This document shows, piece by piece, positions 16,923-26,836 of a stretch of 64,000 nucleotides of DNA; the first letter of the stretch is position 1, and every line of letters begins with the position of its first letter. A model generated the notes under the pieces. It was not told the origin of the DNA. It did not search any database and saw only the letters and a program-made list of their open reading frames with translations. The stretch covers positions 50,494 through 114,493 of the forward strand of contig JAQSDW010000211.1 in the NCBI GenBank assembly GCA_029946105.1, in the 5' to 3' direction. The position numbers were made by a program, and so were the translations under genes. The stretch comes from Reyranella sp. (GTDB lineage: Bacteria > Pseudomonadota > Alphaproteobacteria > Reyranellales > Reyranellaceae).

Positions 16923-18221
16923 ATGGCCGAGCCCTTTCCTCTTGAACCTTCGCTGTGGGCCGCGACGGCGCCGCCGGCGCCACCGACACCGCCGCTCGCG
17001 GAGCCGGTCTCGACCGATGTTTGCATCGTGGGCGCGGGCTATGCCGGCCTCTCGACCGCATTGCATCTCGCCGAGCGCGGCATCAAGGCTGTCGTGCTCG
17101 AGGCCAAGGAGCCGGGCTTCGGCGGCTCGGGTCGCAACGGCGGCCAGGTGATCCCGGGGCTGAAGTTCGATCCCGACGAGCTCGAGAGCATGTACGGCCC
17201 CGAACGCGGACCGCGCCTCGTCGACTTCGTCGGCAGCACCGCCGATGTCGTCTGGGAGCTGATCGACAAGCACAAGATGGACGTTCCCAATACGCGCACC
17301 GGCTGGCTCCAGACCGCCATTTCGAGCCAGGCGGTCGGGCCGATCGAGGCCCGCGCGGCGCAATGGCAGAAGCGCGGCGCGCCCGTCGAGGTGCTCGACA
17401 AAAAAGAGACGGCCCGGCACGTCGGCCACGAACAGTATCTCGGCGCCTGGATCGATCGCCGCGCCGGCGTGGTCCAGCCACTCGCCTATGCGCGCGGCCT
17501 TGCCCGCGCGGCGCTGGCGGCGAGCGCTTCGGTCCACGGCGATACGCCGGCCACCAGCCTGGTGCGCGAGAACGGCAAATGGATCGTCGGCACCGCGCGC
17601 GGAGCGACCGTGACGGCGGATCGCGTGGTGCTGGCCACCAACGGCTATACCGGCGATCTCTGGCCGCATCTGCGCCAGACCATCATCGCCGCCAATTCCT
17701 TCCAGGTCGCGACCAAGCCGCTGTCGGACAATGTCCGCAAGTCGATCCTGCCCGGCGGCCAGGCGGCCTCCGATTCACGCCGCATCGGGCTCTACTACCG
17801 GCTCGACCACACCGGCCGCTTCCTGCTGGGCGGCCGCGGCACGATGCGCGAGCCCAGGCAGGTGGAGGACTGGAACCATATCGAGACGATGATGGAGAAG
17901 ATGTTCCCGCAGCTCAAAGGCGCCGGCATCGACTTCCGCTGGGGCGGCCGGGTGGCGGTGACGCGCGATCACCTGCCCCATCTGCACGAACCGGCGCCCG
18001 GCCTGCTGATCGACATCGGCTGCATGGGGCGCGGCGTGGCGCTGCAGTCGGCGATGGGGCGGGCGATGGCGGCCTATATCGCGTCGGGCGACCCGATGGC
18101 GCTGCCGCTGCCGCCCGGCAAGGTCAAGCCGCTGCCGTTCCACGGCCTGAACAAGCTCTACTTCCAGGCCTTCGTCACCTGGTATCGCTTCCTCGACCGG
18201 CGCGACGCCAACGCCCTCTGA
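16923..18221 (+). CDS. FAD-dependent oxidoreductase, amine oxidase/DadA-like (PuuB type)
   Basis: This 432-residue flavoprotein of the D-amino-acid oxidase family has the Rossmann dinucleotide motif V-x-G-A-G-Y-A-G-L near residue 38 (TDVCIVGAGYAGLS) and GFGGSGRNGGQVIPGL, characteristic of gamma-glutamylputrescine oxidase and related enzymes. A second FAD-contact region is LVLATNGY-like in the middle, and the C-terminal stretch is DIGCMGRGVALQ. It oxidises a secondary or primary amine to an aldehyde or imine. It lies 60 bases behind an aldehyde dehydrogenase gene, a pairing that suits amine-to-aldehyde-to-acid catabolism. It faces the ABC binding-protein gene tail to tail. Confidence 0.86.
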   Translation: MAEPFPLEPSLWAATAPPAPPTPPLAEPVSTDVCIVGAGYAGLSTALHLAERGIKAVVLEAKEPGFGGSGRNGGQVIPGLKFDPDELESMYGPERGPRLVDFVGSTADVVWELIDKHKMDVPNTRTGWLQTAISSQAVGPIEARAAQWQKRGAPVEVLDKKETARHVGHEQYLGAWIDRRAGVVQPLAYARGLARAALAASASVHGDTPATSLVRENGKWIVGTARGATVTADRVVLATNGYTGDLWPHLRQTIIAANSFQVATKPLSDNVRKSILPGGQAASDSRRIGLYYRLDHTGRFLLGGRGTMREPRQVEDWNHIETMMEKMFPQLKGAGIDFRWGGRVAVTRDHLPHLHEPAPGLLIDIGCMGRGVALQSAMGRAMAAYIASGDPMALPLPPGKVKPLPFHGLNKLYFQAFVTWYRFLDRRDANAL

Positions 18222-18233
18222 CCGGCTTCGGCG

Positions 18234-19814
18234 TTACTTCTTCTCGATGTTCCAGAAGACGGGCACCGGCGAGACGACGCTGCCGGTGACGTTCTTGCGG
18301 ATCGCCATGGCGTTGTTGTACTGGCCGAGGAAGGCATGCGTCGGCACCTCGGCGGCGCGGAGCTGGATCTTCTCGACGATCTCCTTGCGCCTGGCCTCGT
18401 CGGTCTCGTCGGCGAAGGCCGCGCGCAGGCGGGTGAGTTCGTCGTCGCACGGCCAGCCGAACCAGGCCTTGTCGCAGGTGGCGCCGATGAAGCTGTAGGT
18501 CAGCGGATCGAGCGAATCGGCGCCCGAGGTGGAGGTGATGAGCACGTTCCAGCCGCCTTTGTCCGGCGGATCCCTCTTGGCGCGGCGGCTGACCAGCGTC
18601 TGCCAGTCCATCGACTGCATGTCGACCTTGAGGCCCGACTTCTCCATCAGCGACTTGGCGATCGGCGCCATGTTGGTGAGCACGTAGAGGTCGGTCGAAT
18701 GCAGCAGCACGACGGGCGTGCCGTCGTAGCCGCCTTCGGCCAGGAGCTGCTTGGCCTTGGCGAAGTCGCTCTCGTACTTGTCGGCGAAGCCCGCGGTGGT
18801 CTCGTAGGGACCGCCGCACATGAACATGGCCTTGCAGACCCTGTAGTACTCGGGATCGCCGATGACGCCATTGAGGAAGTCGAGCTGGTTGAGGCCGTAG
18901 AGCATGGCCTGGCGGGCCTTGGCGTTGTCGAACGGCTTGAAGAGCTGGTTGAAGCGGAAGATGTACTGGTTGCCCCACTTGTTGGTGGTGACCAGTCCGA
19001 TGTTCTTGTCCTTCTTCAGGATCGGATAGAGGTCGTGCTGCGGCGTCTCGATGATGTCGATCTCGCCCGCCGCCAGCGCATTGACCGCGGTCTGCTGGTC
19101 GGGCATCGCCAGCCACTCGACACGGTCGACCTTGGCGATCTTGCCGCCGGCCAGGCCCGAGGCCGGCTCGGTACGCGGCTTGTACTTGGGGTTCTTGACG
19201 TAGACGGTCTTGTCGCCGGGCTTCCACTCGTCGGCCTTGAAGATGAACGGCCCGGAGCCCACGAACTCCTTGATCTGGTCGCCCGCCGGCGTCTCGGCGA
19301 CGCGCTTGGGCATGATGAAGGGATTGCCCGAGGGCTTGGCCAGCGCCTGCAGCATGACGCCGGTCGGCGCCTTGAGCACGATCTGGAAGGTCTTGGCATC
19401 GACTGCCTTGGCCTCGACCACCTTGGTCCACAGGATCTGGCCCAGGCCATCGCGCACGGCCCAGCGCTTGAGCGACGCCACGACATCGTCAGGCGTCACC
19501 GGCTGGCCGTCGTGGAATTCGAGGCCGTCGCGGAGCGTGAAGATCCAGGTCAGCTTGTCGGGCGAGACGTCGTACTTCTCGACCATCTGCGGCTTGATCT
19601 TGAGCTCGCCGTCCAATGCGAACAGCGTGTCGTAGATCATGTAGCCGTGGTTGCGCACGATGAAGGCCGTAGTCCAGATCGGATCCAGGATCTTCACGTC
19701 CGAATGCATGACCACGCGCAGCGTCGTGGGCTGCCGTGGGGGCTGCTGCGCCTCGACCGCGGCAGGCGCCGCGAGCGCCAGCGCCGCCAGTAGTCCGAGA
19801 AGTCCCTTACGCAT
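18234..19814 (-). CDS. ABC transporter family-5 substrate-binding protein (peptide/nickel type)
   Basis: This periplasmic protein of about 526 residues has a signal peptide (MRKGLLGLLAALALAAPAAVEA) and the SBP_bac_5 fold. The early motif LRVVMHSDVKILDPIWTT and DKLTWIFTLRDGLEFHDGQPV are diagnostic. AAGGAGA lies six bases before the ATG at 19814, which decides the start. The first eight bases overlap the end of the upstream GMC oxidoreductase gene, so translation is probably coupled. No permease or ATPase genes are adjacent. Family members bind peptides, opines, glycosides or small organic molecules; the coupling to an alcohol oxidoreductase hints at a non-peptide ligand, as an inference. Confidence 0.9.
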   Translation of the reverse strand: MRKGLLGLLAALALAAPAAVEAQQPPRQPTTLRVVMHSDVKILDPIWTTAFIVRNHGYMIYDTLFALDGELKIKPQMVEKYDVSPDKLTWIFTLRDGLEFHDGQPVTPDDVVASLKRWAVRDGLGQILWTKVVEAKAVDAKTFQIVLKAPTGVMLQALAKPSGNPFIMPKRVAETPAGDQIKEFVGSGPFIFKADEWKPGDKTVYVKNPKYKPRTEPASGLAGGKIAKVDRVEWLAMPDQQTAVNALAAGEIDIIETPQHDLYPILKKDKNIGLVTTNKWGNQYIFRFNQLFKPFDNAKARQAMLYGLNQLDFLNGVIGDPEYYRVCKAMFMCGGPYETTAGFADKYESDFAKAKQLLAEGGYDGTPVVLLHSTDLYVLTNMAPIAKSLMEKSGLKVDMQSMDWQTLVSRRAKRDPPDKGGWNVLITSTSGADSLDPLTYSFIGATCDKAWFGWPCDDELTRLRAAFADETDEARRKEIVEKIQLRAAEVPTHAFLGQYNNAMAIRKNVTGSVVSPVPVFWNIEKK

Positions 19815-21432
19815 GCCTGTCTCCTTGACGCGCATCCTCGATCATCATTGCCGCGGCCTTGTCGGCGATCATGATCGTGGGTGTGTTGGTGTTGCCCGAG
19901 GTGATGGTCGGCATCACCGACGCATCGACCACGCGCAGCCGCTCGAGGCCGATGACGCGGAGCCGCTCGTCGACCACCGCCATCGGGTCGGACGGCAGGC
20001 CCATCTTGGCCGTGCCGATCGGGTGAAAGATGGTCGTGCCGATGTCGCCCGCGGCCTTGGCGAGCGAGGACTCGTCGTCGCCGACGCTCGGTCCCGGCAG
20101 GTATTCCTCGGGCCGGAATGGTTCCAGCGCCGGCTGCTTCATCAGGCGGCGCGTGACGCGGATCGCATCGGCGGCGACCCGGCGGTCCTCGGGCGTCGAG
20201 AGATAGTTGGGCGCGATCAGCGGCTTGTCGGCGGGATCGGCCGAGCGCAGCCGGATCGTGCCGCGCGAGGTCGGGCGCAGGTTGCAGGCGCTCACCGTGA
20301 TCGCCGGGAAGCGATGCAGGGGTTGGCCGAACTTGTCGAGCGAGAGCGGCTGCACGTGGAACTCGATGTTGGCCCGCTCGTGGTCGGGCGAGGAGGTGGT
20401 GAAGATGCCGAGCTGCGAAGGCGCCATGGTGAGCGGGCCCGTGCGGAACAATGCATATTCCATGCCCATGAGCGCGCGCCCGATCAGCGAATGGTAGGTC
20501 GCGTTCAGCGTCTTGGCGTCATGCACCTTGAAGATGGCGCGCTGCTGCAGATGGTCCTGCAGATTGCGGCCGACACCCTGGCGGTCGAGCACGGTGGCGA
20601 TGCCGTGCTCGCCCAGCCACTCGGCCGCACCGACGCCGGAGAGCTGCAGGATCTGCGGTGAGCCCACGGCACCCGCCGCCAGGATCACCTCGCCCTTGGT
20701 TCTTGCCTCGACGACCTGGTCGTTCTGGCGGAAGCGCACGCCCACGGCGCGCCTGCCCTCGAAGATCACCTTCTCGACCAGCACGCCGGTTTCCAGCCTG
20801 AGGTTCGGCCGGTCGAGCACCGGCTTCAGAAACGCCTTGGCCGCGGACATGCGCAGCCCGCGCTTCTGGTTGACGTGAAAGTAGCCGACGCCGTTGTTGT
20901 CGCCGGTATTGAAGTCGGCCGTCCGCGGAATGCCCATCTCGGTCGCCGCCCTGGTGACGGCATCGAGCACGTCCCACTTCACGCGCATCGCCTCGACGCG
21001 CCACTCGCCGCTGCCGCCATGATGCTCGGTGTCGCCGAGGAAATGCCCGTCGAGTTTCCGGAAGACCGGCAGCACGTCGTCCCAGCCCCAGCCGGTGAGG
21101 CCGAGCTGGCGCCAATGGTCGTAGTCGGCGGCCTGGCCGCGCATCGAGATCATGCCGTTGATCGCCGAGCAGCCGCCGATGACCTTGCCGCGCGGATAGT
21201 TGAGCGCGCGGCCGTTCAGCCCCGGCTCCTTCTCGGTCTGGAACATCCAGTCGGCGCGCGGGTTGCCCATGGCGAAGAGATAGCCGACCGGAATGTGGAA
21301 CCAGATCCAGTTGTCGCAGCCGCCCGCCTCCAGCACCAGGACGCGCGATGTGGGATCGGCCGACAGCCGGTTGGCGAGCACGCAGCCGGCTGAGCCCGCG
21401 CCCACGACGATGTAGTCGAAGTCTCCAATCAT
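19807..21432 (-). CDS. GMC-family oxidoreductase (choline dehydrogenase-like)
   Basis: This FAD enzyme of about 541 residues oxidises an alcohol. It has the N-terminal FAD motif FDYIVVGAGSAGCVLANRL and the GMC signature 1 region YPRGKVIGGCSAINGMISMRG. Signature 2 is in GSPQILQLSGVG, and HPIGTAKMG carries the catalytic His near the C-terminus, followed by DASVMPTITSGNTNTPT. Two adjacent ATGs (21435 and 21432) are possible and no strong ribosome site is seen. It is transcribed ahead of the family-5 binding-protein gene with an eight-base overlap. The substrate is unknown; choline cannot be assumed because betaine genes are absent. Confidence 0.9.
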   Translation of the reverse strand: MIGDFDYIVVGAGSAGCVLANRLSADPTSRVLVLEAGGCDNWIWFHIPVGYLFAMGNPRADWMFQTEKEPGLNGRALNYPRGKVIGGCSAINGMISMRGQAADYDHWRQLGLTGWGWDDVLPVFRKLDGHFLGDTEHHGGSGEWRVEAMRVKWDVLDAVTRAATEMGIPRTADFNTGDNNGVGYFHVNQKRGLRMSAAKAFLKPVLDRPNLRLETGVLVEKVIFEGRRAVGVRFRQNDQVVEARTKGEVILAAGAVGSPQILQLSGVGAAEWLGEHGIATVLDRQGVGRNLQDHLQQRAIFKVHDAKTLNATYHSLIGRALMGMEYALFRTGPLTMAPSQLGIFTTSSPDHERANIEFHVQPLSLDKFGQPLHRFPAITVSACNLRPTSRGTIRLRSADPADKPLIAPNYLSTPEDRRVAADAIRVTRRLMKQPALEPFRPEEYLPGPSVGDDESSLAKAAGDIGTTIFHPIGTAKMGLPSDPMAVVDERLRVIGLERLRVVDASVMPTITSGNTNTPTIMIADKAAAMMIEDARQGDRHA

Positions 21433-21534
21433 CATCGATCCGTAGCACACAAGCCGACCCGCGAAATAGTGGGGCTATTGCCCCGCCCGCTGGACGGCGC
21501 ATAATTTGGCCAACGCATCCAAGGGAGCGACGCC

Positions 21535-22677
21535 ATGCAGTACAAGCGCATTTCGGCCGACAGCCATCTCGACCTGCCCTGGATGCCACCCGATCTGTTC
21601 ACGTCGATGGCACCGCGCGAGATGAAGGACCGCATGCCGTTTGTCACCGACACCGACGACGGTCCGAAGTGGATGTCCAAAACAGGCGCCACCTTCGGCT
21701 TCAAGAATGGCGTCGGCCCAGCCGGCTCGAAATACATCCCCGGCAAGCACGGCCGCGTCGACATCATGGCCGAGACCGGCCTCTACTCCGACGGCGCCAA
21801 GGACATCCGCCGCGTCTCCGATCCGCATCTGCGCATCAAGGACCTCGATCGCGACGGTGTCGATGCCGAGGTGATCTACGGCATCCTGGGTGCCGCCAGC
21901 CGCCTCAACGACCGCGAGGCCGGCAACCAGATGCTGACGATCTACAACGACTGGCTGAAGGATTTCTGCAGCCACTATCCCGACCGCCACATCGGCCTCG
22001 CCTGCCTGCCCTACGGCGACATCGATGCCGCGGTGAAGGAGATCCATCGCGTCGCCAAGATGGGCATCAAGGGGCTGGAGCTTTCCTGCTCGTGGGACAT
22101 GGAGCCGATGTGGCATCCGATGTGGGAGCCGCTGTGGAAGGCGGTGAACGACGTCCAGCTGCCGCTGCACTTCCACACGTTCCCGGCGGTGCCGCCCAAC
22201 ATGATCGAGAAGCATCCCGGCCGCGTCGGCCGCTCGGTGTTCTTCACCATCGTCTCGGGCTTCCAGATGAACCTGGTGAACATCCTGGCCGCAATCATCG
22301 GCGCCAACGTGCTGGAGCGTTATCCCAACGTCCGCATCGCCTTCGGAGAGTCGGGCTCGGGCTGGATACCCTACGCGCTCGACCGGATGGACTTCGAGTG
22401 GGAGGACCGCTTCACCGACCTCGGCCTCAAGATGAAGCCGTCGGACTACTGGCGCCGCCAGTGCAAGGCCACGTTCCAGTTCGACCGCATCGGCGCCAAG
22501 CTGATCGACGACATGGGCGCGGAAAGCCTGATGTGGGGCTCCGACTACCCGCACGGCGATGGCGTGTGGCCGCACTCCGACAAGTACATCAGGGAACAGT
22601 TCGCCGACGTCCCGGCCGAGCAGGTCAAGATGATCACCTGCACCAACGCCGGAAAATTCTACGGGCTCATTAACTAA
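21535..22677 (+). CDS. Amidohydrolase-2 family protein (ACMSD-like)
   Basis: This 380-residue metal-dependent hydrolase or decarboxylase has the start motif RISADSHLDLP near residue 5, where the Asp-x-His replaces the usual HxH. HFHTFPAVPP in the middle, GESGSGWIPYALDRMD and WGSDYPHGD with the catalytic Asp complete the ACMSD-type barrel. GGGAGC precedes the ATG. Members hydrolyse or decarboxylate aromatic or lactone substrates; substrate unknown here. It is divergent from the GMC oxidoreductase gene and overlaps the next minus-strand gene by eight bases at the 3' ends (22670-22677). Confidence 0.87.
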   Translation: MQYKRISADSHLDLPWMPPDLFTSMAPREMKDRMPFVTDTDDGPKWMSKTGATFGFKNGVGPAGSKYIPGKHGRVDIMAETGLYSDGAKDIRRVSDPHLRIKDLDRDGVDAEVIYGILGAASRLNDREAGNQMLTIYNDWLKDFCSHYPDRHIGLACLPYGDIDAAVKEIHRVAKMGIKGLELSCSWDMEPMWHPMWEPLWKAVNDVQLPLHFHTFPAVPPNMIEKHPGRVGRSVFFTIVSGFQMNLVNILAAIIGANVLERYPNVRIAFGESGSGWIPYALDRMDFEWEDRFTDLGLKMKPSDYWRRQCKATFQFDRIGAKLIDDMGAESLMWGSDYPHGDGVWPHSDKYIREQFADVPAEQVKMITCTNAGKFYGLIN

Positions 22678-23284
22678 CGAGATCGCTCTTCGACACGGTG
22701 TGTCGGAGAGCGAAGACCTCGCCCTCGGGCGCGTGCCGGGTACGCGCCGCCTGGGCTGCCTCGACCGACCAGAAGAAAGCAACCAGCGCCCGTTCGATCT
22801 GACGATCGGGCGCGGCGCGCAGGTCCTTTTCCGTGGTGTGCGCCTGGCCGAGGTTGGCCTGGCCCGCCAGCATGTCGACGCGCGCGGTCTGGAGCCCGGC
22901 CAGCGTGTCGAAGGGCGCGGTGTTGCCCACGGTCGTGCGCAGCGTCAGCACGGCGCCGCCGATGCCGCCGCCCCAGCGCTGCTCGACCGTGCAGACGGTG
23001 CGCCAGGTGTCGCGGAACTTCGGGAAGATGGCGCGGCTCATCTCGGTCGGATTGCCGAGGCGCGCGTAGTATTCGGCGCTCTCGAACGCGCCCGTCGTCT
23101 CGGCGTCGTAGAACAGGAGATAGCGTCCCGGATTGTCGACGCCCTTGAAGCGGCTGCCGCGCAGCCAGCCGGGACAGCCGACACGCTCCTGGGCATGCTC
23201 GTGGCTGTGCCAGTGCTCGAAGAGCGAATCGTCGGCCGGATCGATGTCGACCCAGATGGCGAGGACCGCTTGGCCGCCGCTCAT
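22670..23284 (-). CDS. Conserved hypothetical protein, dimeric alpha/beta-barrel-like
   Basis: This 204-residue soluble protein has no signal peptide. Its start (AVLAIWVDIDPADDSLFEHW, then HSHEHAQER) and RGSRFKGVDNPGRYLLFYD are like the small EthD/DUF4286-type ferredoxin-fold proteins, here about twice the usual length, so two such folds are possible (residues 1-105 and 105-204). The ATG overlaps the stop of the upstream serine hydrolase gene (ATGA at 23281-23284), showing an operon. No function is claimed; EthD-like proteins often support oxygenases or handle small aromatic compounds. Confidence 0.65.
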   Translation of the reverse strand: MSGGQAVLAIWVDIDPADDSLFEHWHSHEHAQERVGCPGWLRGSRFKGVDNPGRYLLFYDAETTGAFESAEYYARLGNPTEMSRAIFPKFRDTWRTVCTVEQRWGGGIGGAVLTLRTTVGNTAPFDTLAGLQTARVDMLAGQANLGQAHTTEKDLRAAPDRQIERALVAFFWSVEAAQAARTRHAPEGEVFALRHTVSKSDLVS

Positions 23285-24369
23285 GTCGCGCGCACCGCGT
23301 TGGTGAAAGCGACAACTTCGTTGCGCCGGTGATGGTCGGCCGGCGGCGCGTAGAGCGGCTGCGGGAAGGCGCCCAGCGTCACCACGACCAGGCCCTCGTT
23401 GCGGAAGATGTCGATGCGCTGGCCGGCATGGCCGAGGGCTGCCATCACGCCCTTGCCGAGCCACCAGCTGTAACCGTAGTGCGTGATGTCGACGACCGGC
23501 GGCGCCGCGAGCGCGAAGGCCGGCGTCGCCGCGGCCTCGACCCATCCCTCGGGCAGCACGCGCTTTCCGCCGATCACGCCGTCGTCCAGGACAAACAGTC
23601 CGAAGCGGCCGAAGTCGCGCAACACCATGCCGGCGCGGCTGCCGCCGATCTCCTGGCCGCCCTCGCTTTCGAGTGTGTAGAAGGCGTCGCATTCCATGCC
23701 GGCGGGCTGCCAGATCTTTTCCGACATGTAGTCGGCGAGCGGCTTGCCGATCGCCTGGGTGAGTGCCGCGCCCAGCAGATAGGTATCGCCGGAATTGTAG
23801 AGAAAGGCGGCGCCGGGCGGATGGGCGCGCGGCAGCGACGCCATCAGCCGCAGCACGCCGCCCGGCGCCTTGTCGGCCAGCGACTTGCTGTAGCGGTTCA
23901 CGTCGGAATGTCGATCCGTATAGTCCTCGTTCCAGCGCACGCCGGACGACATGGTCATGACATGGCGCAGCGTCACGCCCTCGTAGGCCGAGCCCCGCAA
24001 GGCTGGCAGATAGCGCGTCAGCTCCTCGTCGATCGACGCGATGGCGCCGCCGTGCACCGCGGCACCGACCAGCATCGCCGTCATCGACTTCACGGTCGAC
24101 ATGGTCGACCAGCGATCGTGCTCGCCGAGGTCCAGGCCATAACGCTCCAGCACGACCTTGCCGTGGCGCAGCACCAACAGACCCGAGATCACGTTACGAT
24201 CCATGAACGAGGCGACATCGTGCTCGCGGCCATCGACGAGGTAGCGCGGCGCGATCTCTTCGCCGCGCGGCAGCTCGCGCACGTTCGGCCCACGGTGGAT
24301 CACGCGGTGGGCGAACAACTGGTCGACGATGCGATAGGCGTAGGGCTGGATCGACGGCGGCAGCAGCAG
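23281..24369 (-). CDS. Beta-lactamase-fold serine hydrolase (start uncertain)
   Basis: This cytoplasmic-type protein of about 360 residues without a visible signal peptide has both catalytic motifs of the family: S-x-x-K in MSTVKSMTAML and Tyr-x-Asn in FLYNSGDTYLL. SYGYSWWLGK-like sequence (HYGYSWWLGKG) near the C-terminus supplies the third motif region. No ATG exists at the expected start. GGGAGG lies five bases before a CTG at 24369, an in-frame TTG is at 24318, and a CTG at 24417 overlaps the TGA of the preceding RAM-domain gene (CTGA). I list 24369 as the best-supported start. Its stop overlaps the following hypothetical gene by four bases. Esterase, amidase or peptidase activity is likely. 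Confidence 0.8.
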   Translation of the reverse strand: MLLPPSIQPYAYRIVDQLFAHRVIHRGPNVRELPRGEEIAPRYLVDGREHDVASFMDRNVISGLLVLRHGKVVLERYGLDLGEHDRWSTMSTVKSMTAMLVGAAVHGGAIASIDEELTRYLPALRGSAYEGVTLRHVMTMSSGVRWNEDYTDRHSDVNRYSKSLADKAPGGVLRLMASLPRAHPPGAAFLYNSGDTYLLGAALTQAIGKPLADYMSEKIWQPAGMECDAFYTLESEGGQEIGGSRAGMVLRDFGRFGLFVLDDGVIGGKRVLPEGWVEAAATPAFALAAPPVVDITHYGYSWWLGKGVMAALGHAGQRIDIFRNEGLVVVTLGAFPQPLYAPPADHHRRNEVVAFTNAVRAT

Positions 24370-24413
24370 GAAATCCTCCCCGCGCGGGAGGTGCCTGCGC
24401 GGCGCGGCCGTAG

Positions 24414-24653
24414 TCAGGAAAACGCCTTGAAGGTGATGAGGGTGAAGGTGTCCTTCACGCCGCCCAGCGTCTGGACCTTGCTGGTGACGAAGTGGCCGAT
24501 GTCGGTCTTGTCGTCGAGATAGCACTTCATCAGAAGATCGTACTGGCCGGAGGTCGAGTAGACCTCCGACACCTGCTCGACTGAAACGGCGTCGTCGGCA
24601 ACCTCATAGGCCTTGCCGAGTTCGCATTTCACCATGACGAAGATCGTCTGCAT
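24414..24653 (-). CDS. Standalone Lrp/AsnC ligand-binding (RAM) domain protein
   Basis: This 79-residue protein consists only of the effector-binding half of Lrp/AsnC regulators, without a DNA-binding helix-turn-helix. The pattern is a ferredoxin-like fold: strand MQTIFVMVKCELGKAYEVAD, then VSEVYSTSGQYDLLMKCYLD, and the end GGVKDTFTLITFKAF. Such small RAM proteins form dimers to decamers, bind amino acids and can modulate full Lrp proteins. It lies 11 bases behind the helicase gene and directly before the serine hydrolase gene, so it may share their transcript. Confidence 0.88.
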   Translation of the reverse strand: MQTIFVMVKCELGKAYEVADDAVSVEQVSEVYSTSGQYDLLMKCYLDDKTDIGHFVTSKVQTLGGVKDTFTLITFKAFS

Positions 24654-24664
24654 CGACGGCTATT

Positions 24665-26293
<1,629 letters not shown>

Positions 26294-26445
26294 TTAATTT
26301 CCGTGGTTTAGTCCATTCTATCCGCTGGACTTTGGAGCGGTCTCGTAAGGCTCGTGGATCGGGCCGGACCGCTGGCGCGCCTGATATGAGGCTTGATAAG
26401 CCCCAAGTCAATGTGCAGGCAGCGGGAGGCTGCCCACCGGTCCGG

Positions 26446-26742
26446 TCAGGCCTTGAGCTCGATTTCGACGAAAACGAACTCGAAATCGTTGGGGTTTATG
26501 ACGTCGTGCTCGACCCCGATCTGGCGGGCGTAGGACACCCCGGCCCGAAGCGGCGCCGGCACGGTCGTCTTGCCGTCATAAATATGCAGCTCGCCGGTGG
26601 TCACCGGAACCACGACATAGTCATGATTGTGGCGGTGCCAGCCGGTGTGGCCGCCGGGCGGAAACCGCCATTCAGTCACCATTACCCGGTCGTTCTCGAC
26701 CTGGACGGAGGGCTTGGCGAGGGGGCGTTCTTTGTCGGTCAT
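26446..26742 (-). CDS. Small cupin-domain protein
   Basis: This 98-residue single cupin has motif 1 as GGHTGWHRHNHDYVVVPVTTGEL, with three His and no Glu in its usual place, and motif 2 near VEHDVINPND. The metal site is therefore probably His-rich. The protein fills the whole domain with no additional part. Single cupins of this kind are often annotated as cytoplasmic or beta-alanine-degradation-associated (BauB-like) proteins, but no pathway gene is near. It is oriented with the helicase gene downstream and divergent from the MATE exporter gene. Confidence 0.85.
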   Translation of the reverse strand: MTDKERPLAKPSVQVENDRVMVTEWRFPPGGHTGWHRHNHDYVVVPVTTGELHIYDGKTTVPAPLRAGVSYARQIGVEHDVINPNDFEFVFVEIELKA

Positions 26743-26836
26743 GCACGAAAGCTAATGGACCCCCGGCTGTTTTGTCAGGTGACAGGCCAGCGCACCTTGA
26801 TAGGGTGCATATGCACTCAAATTTCGGGGTCCCGCC

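Noticed and set aside
15306-17669. A 787-codon minus-strand frame opposite mmsA and the FAD oxidase
   Set aside because: It spans two real genes and an intergenic region, has no recognisable domain and shows shadow composition (many His, Arg, Asp, Gly).
19807-21432. Naming the GMC oxidoreductase as choline dehydrogenase BetA
   Set aside because: The family signature is clear, but betaine aldehyde dehydrogenase, BetI and choline transport genes are absent, so the substrate name is unsupported.
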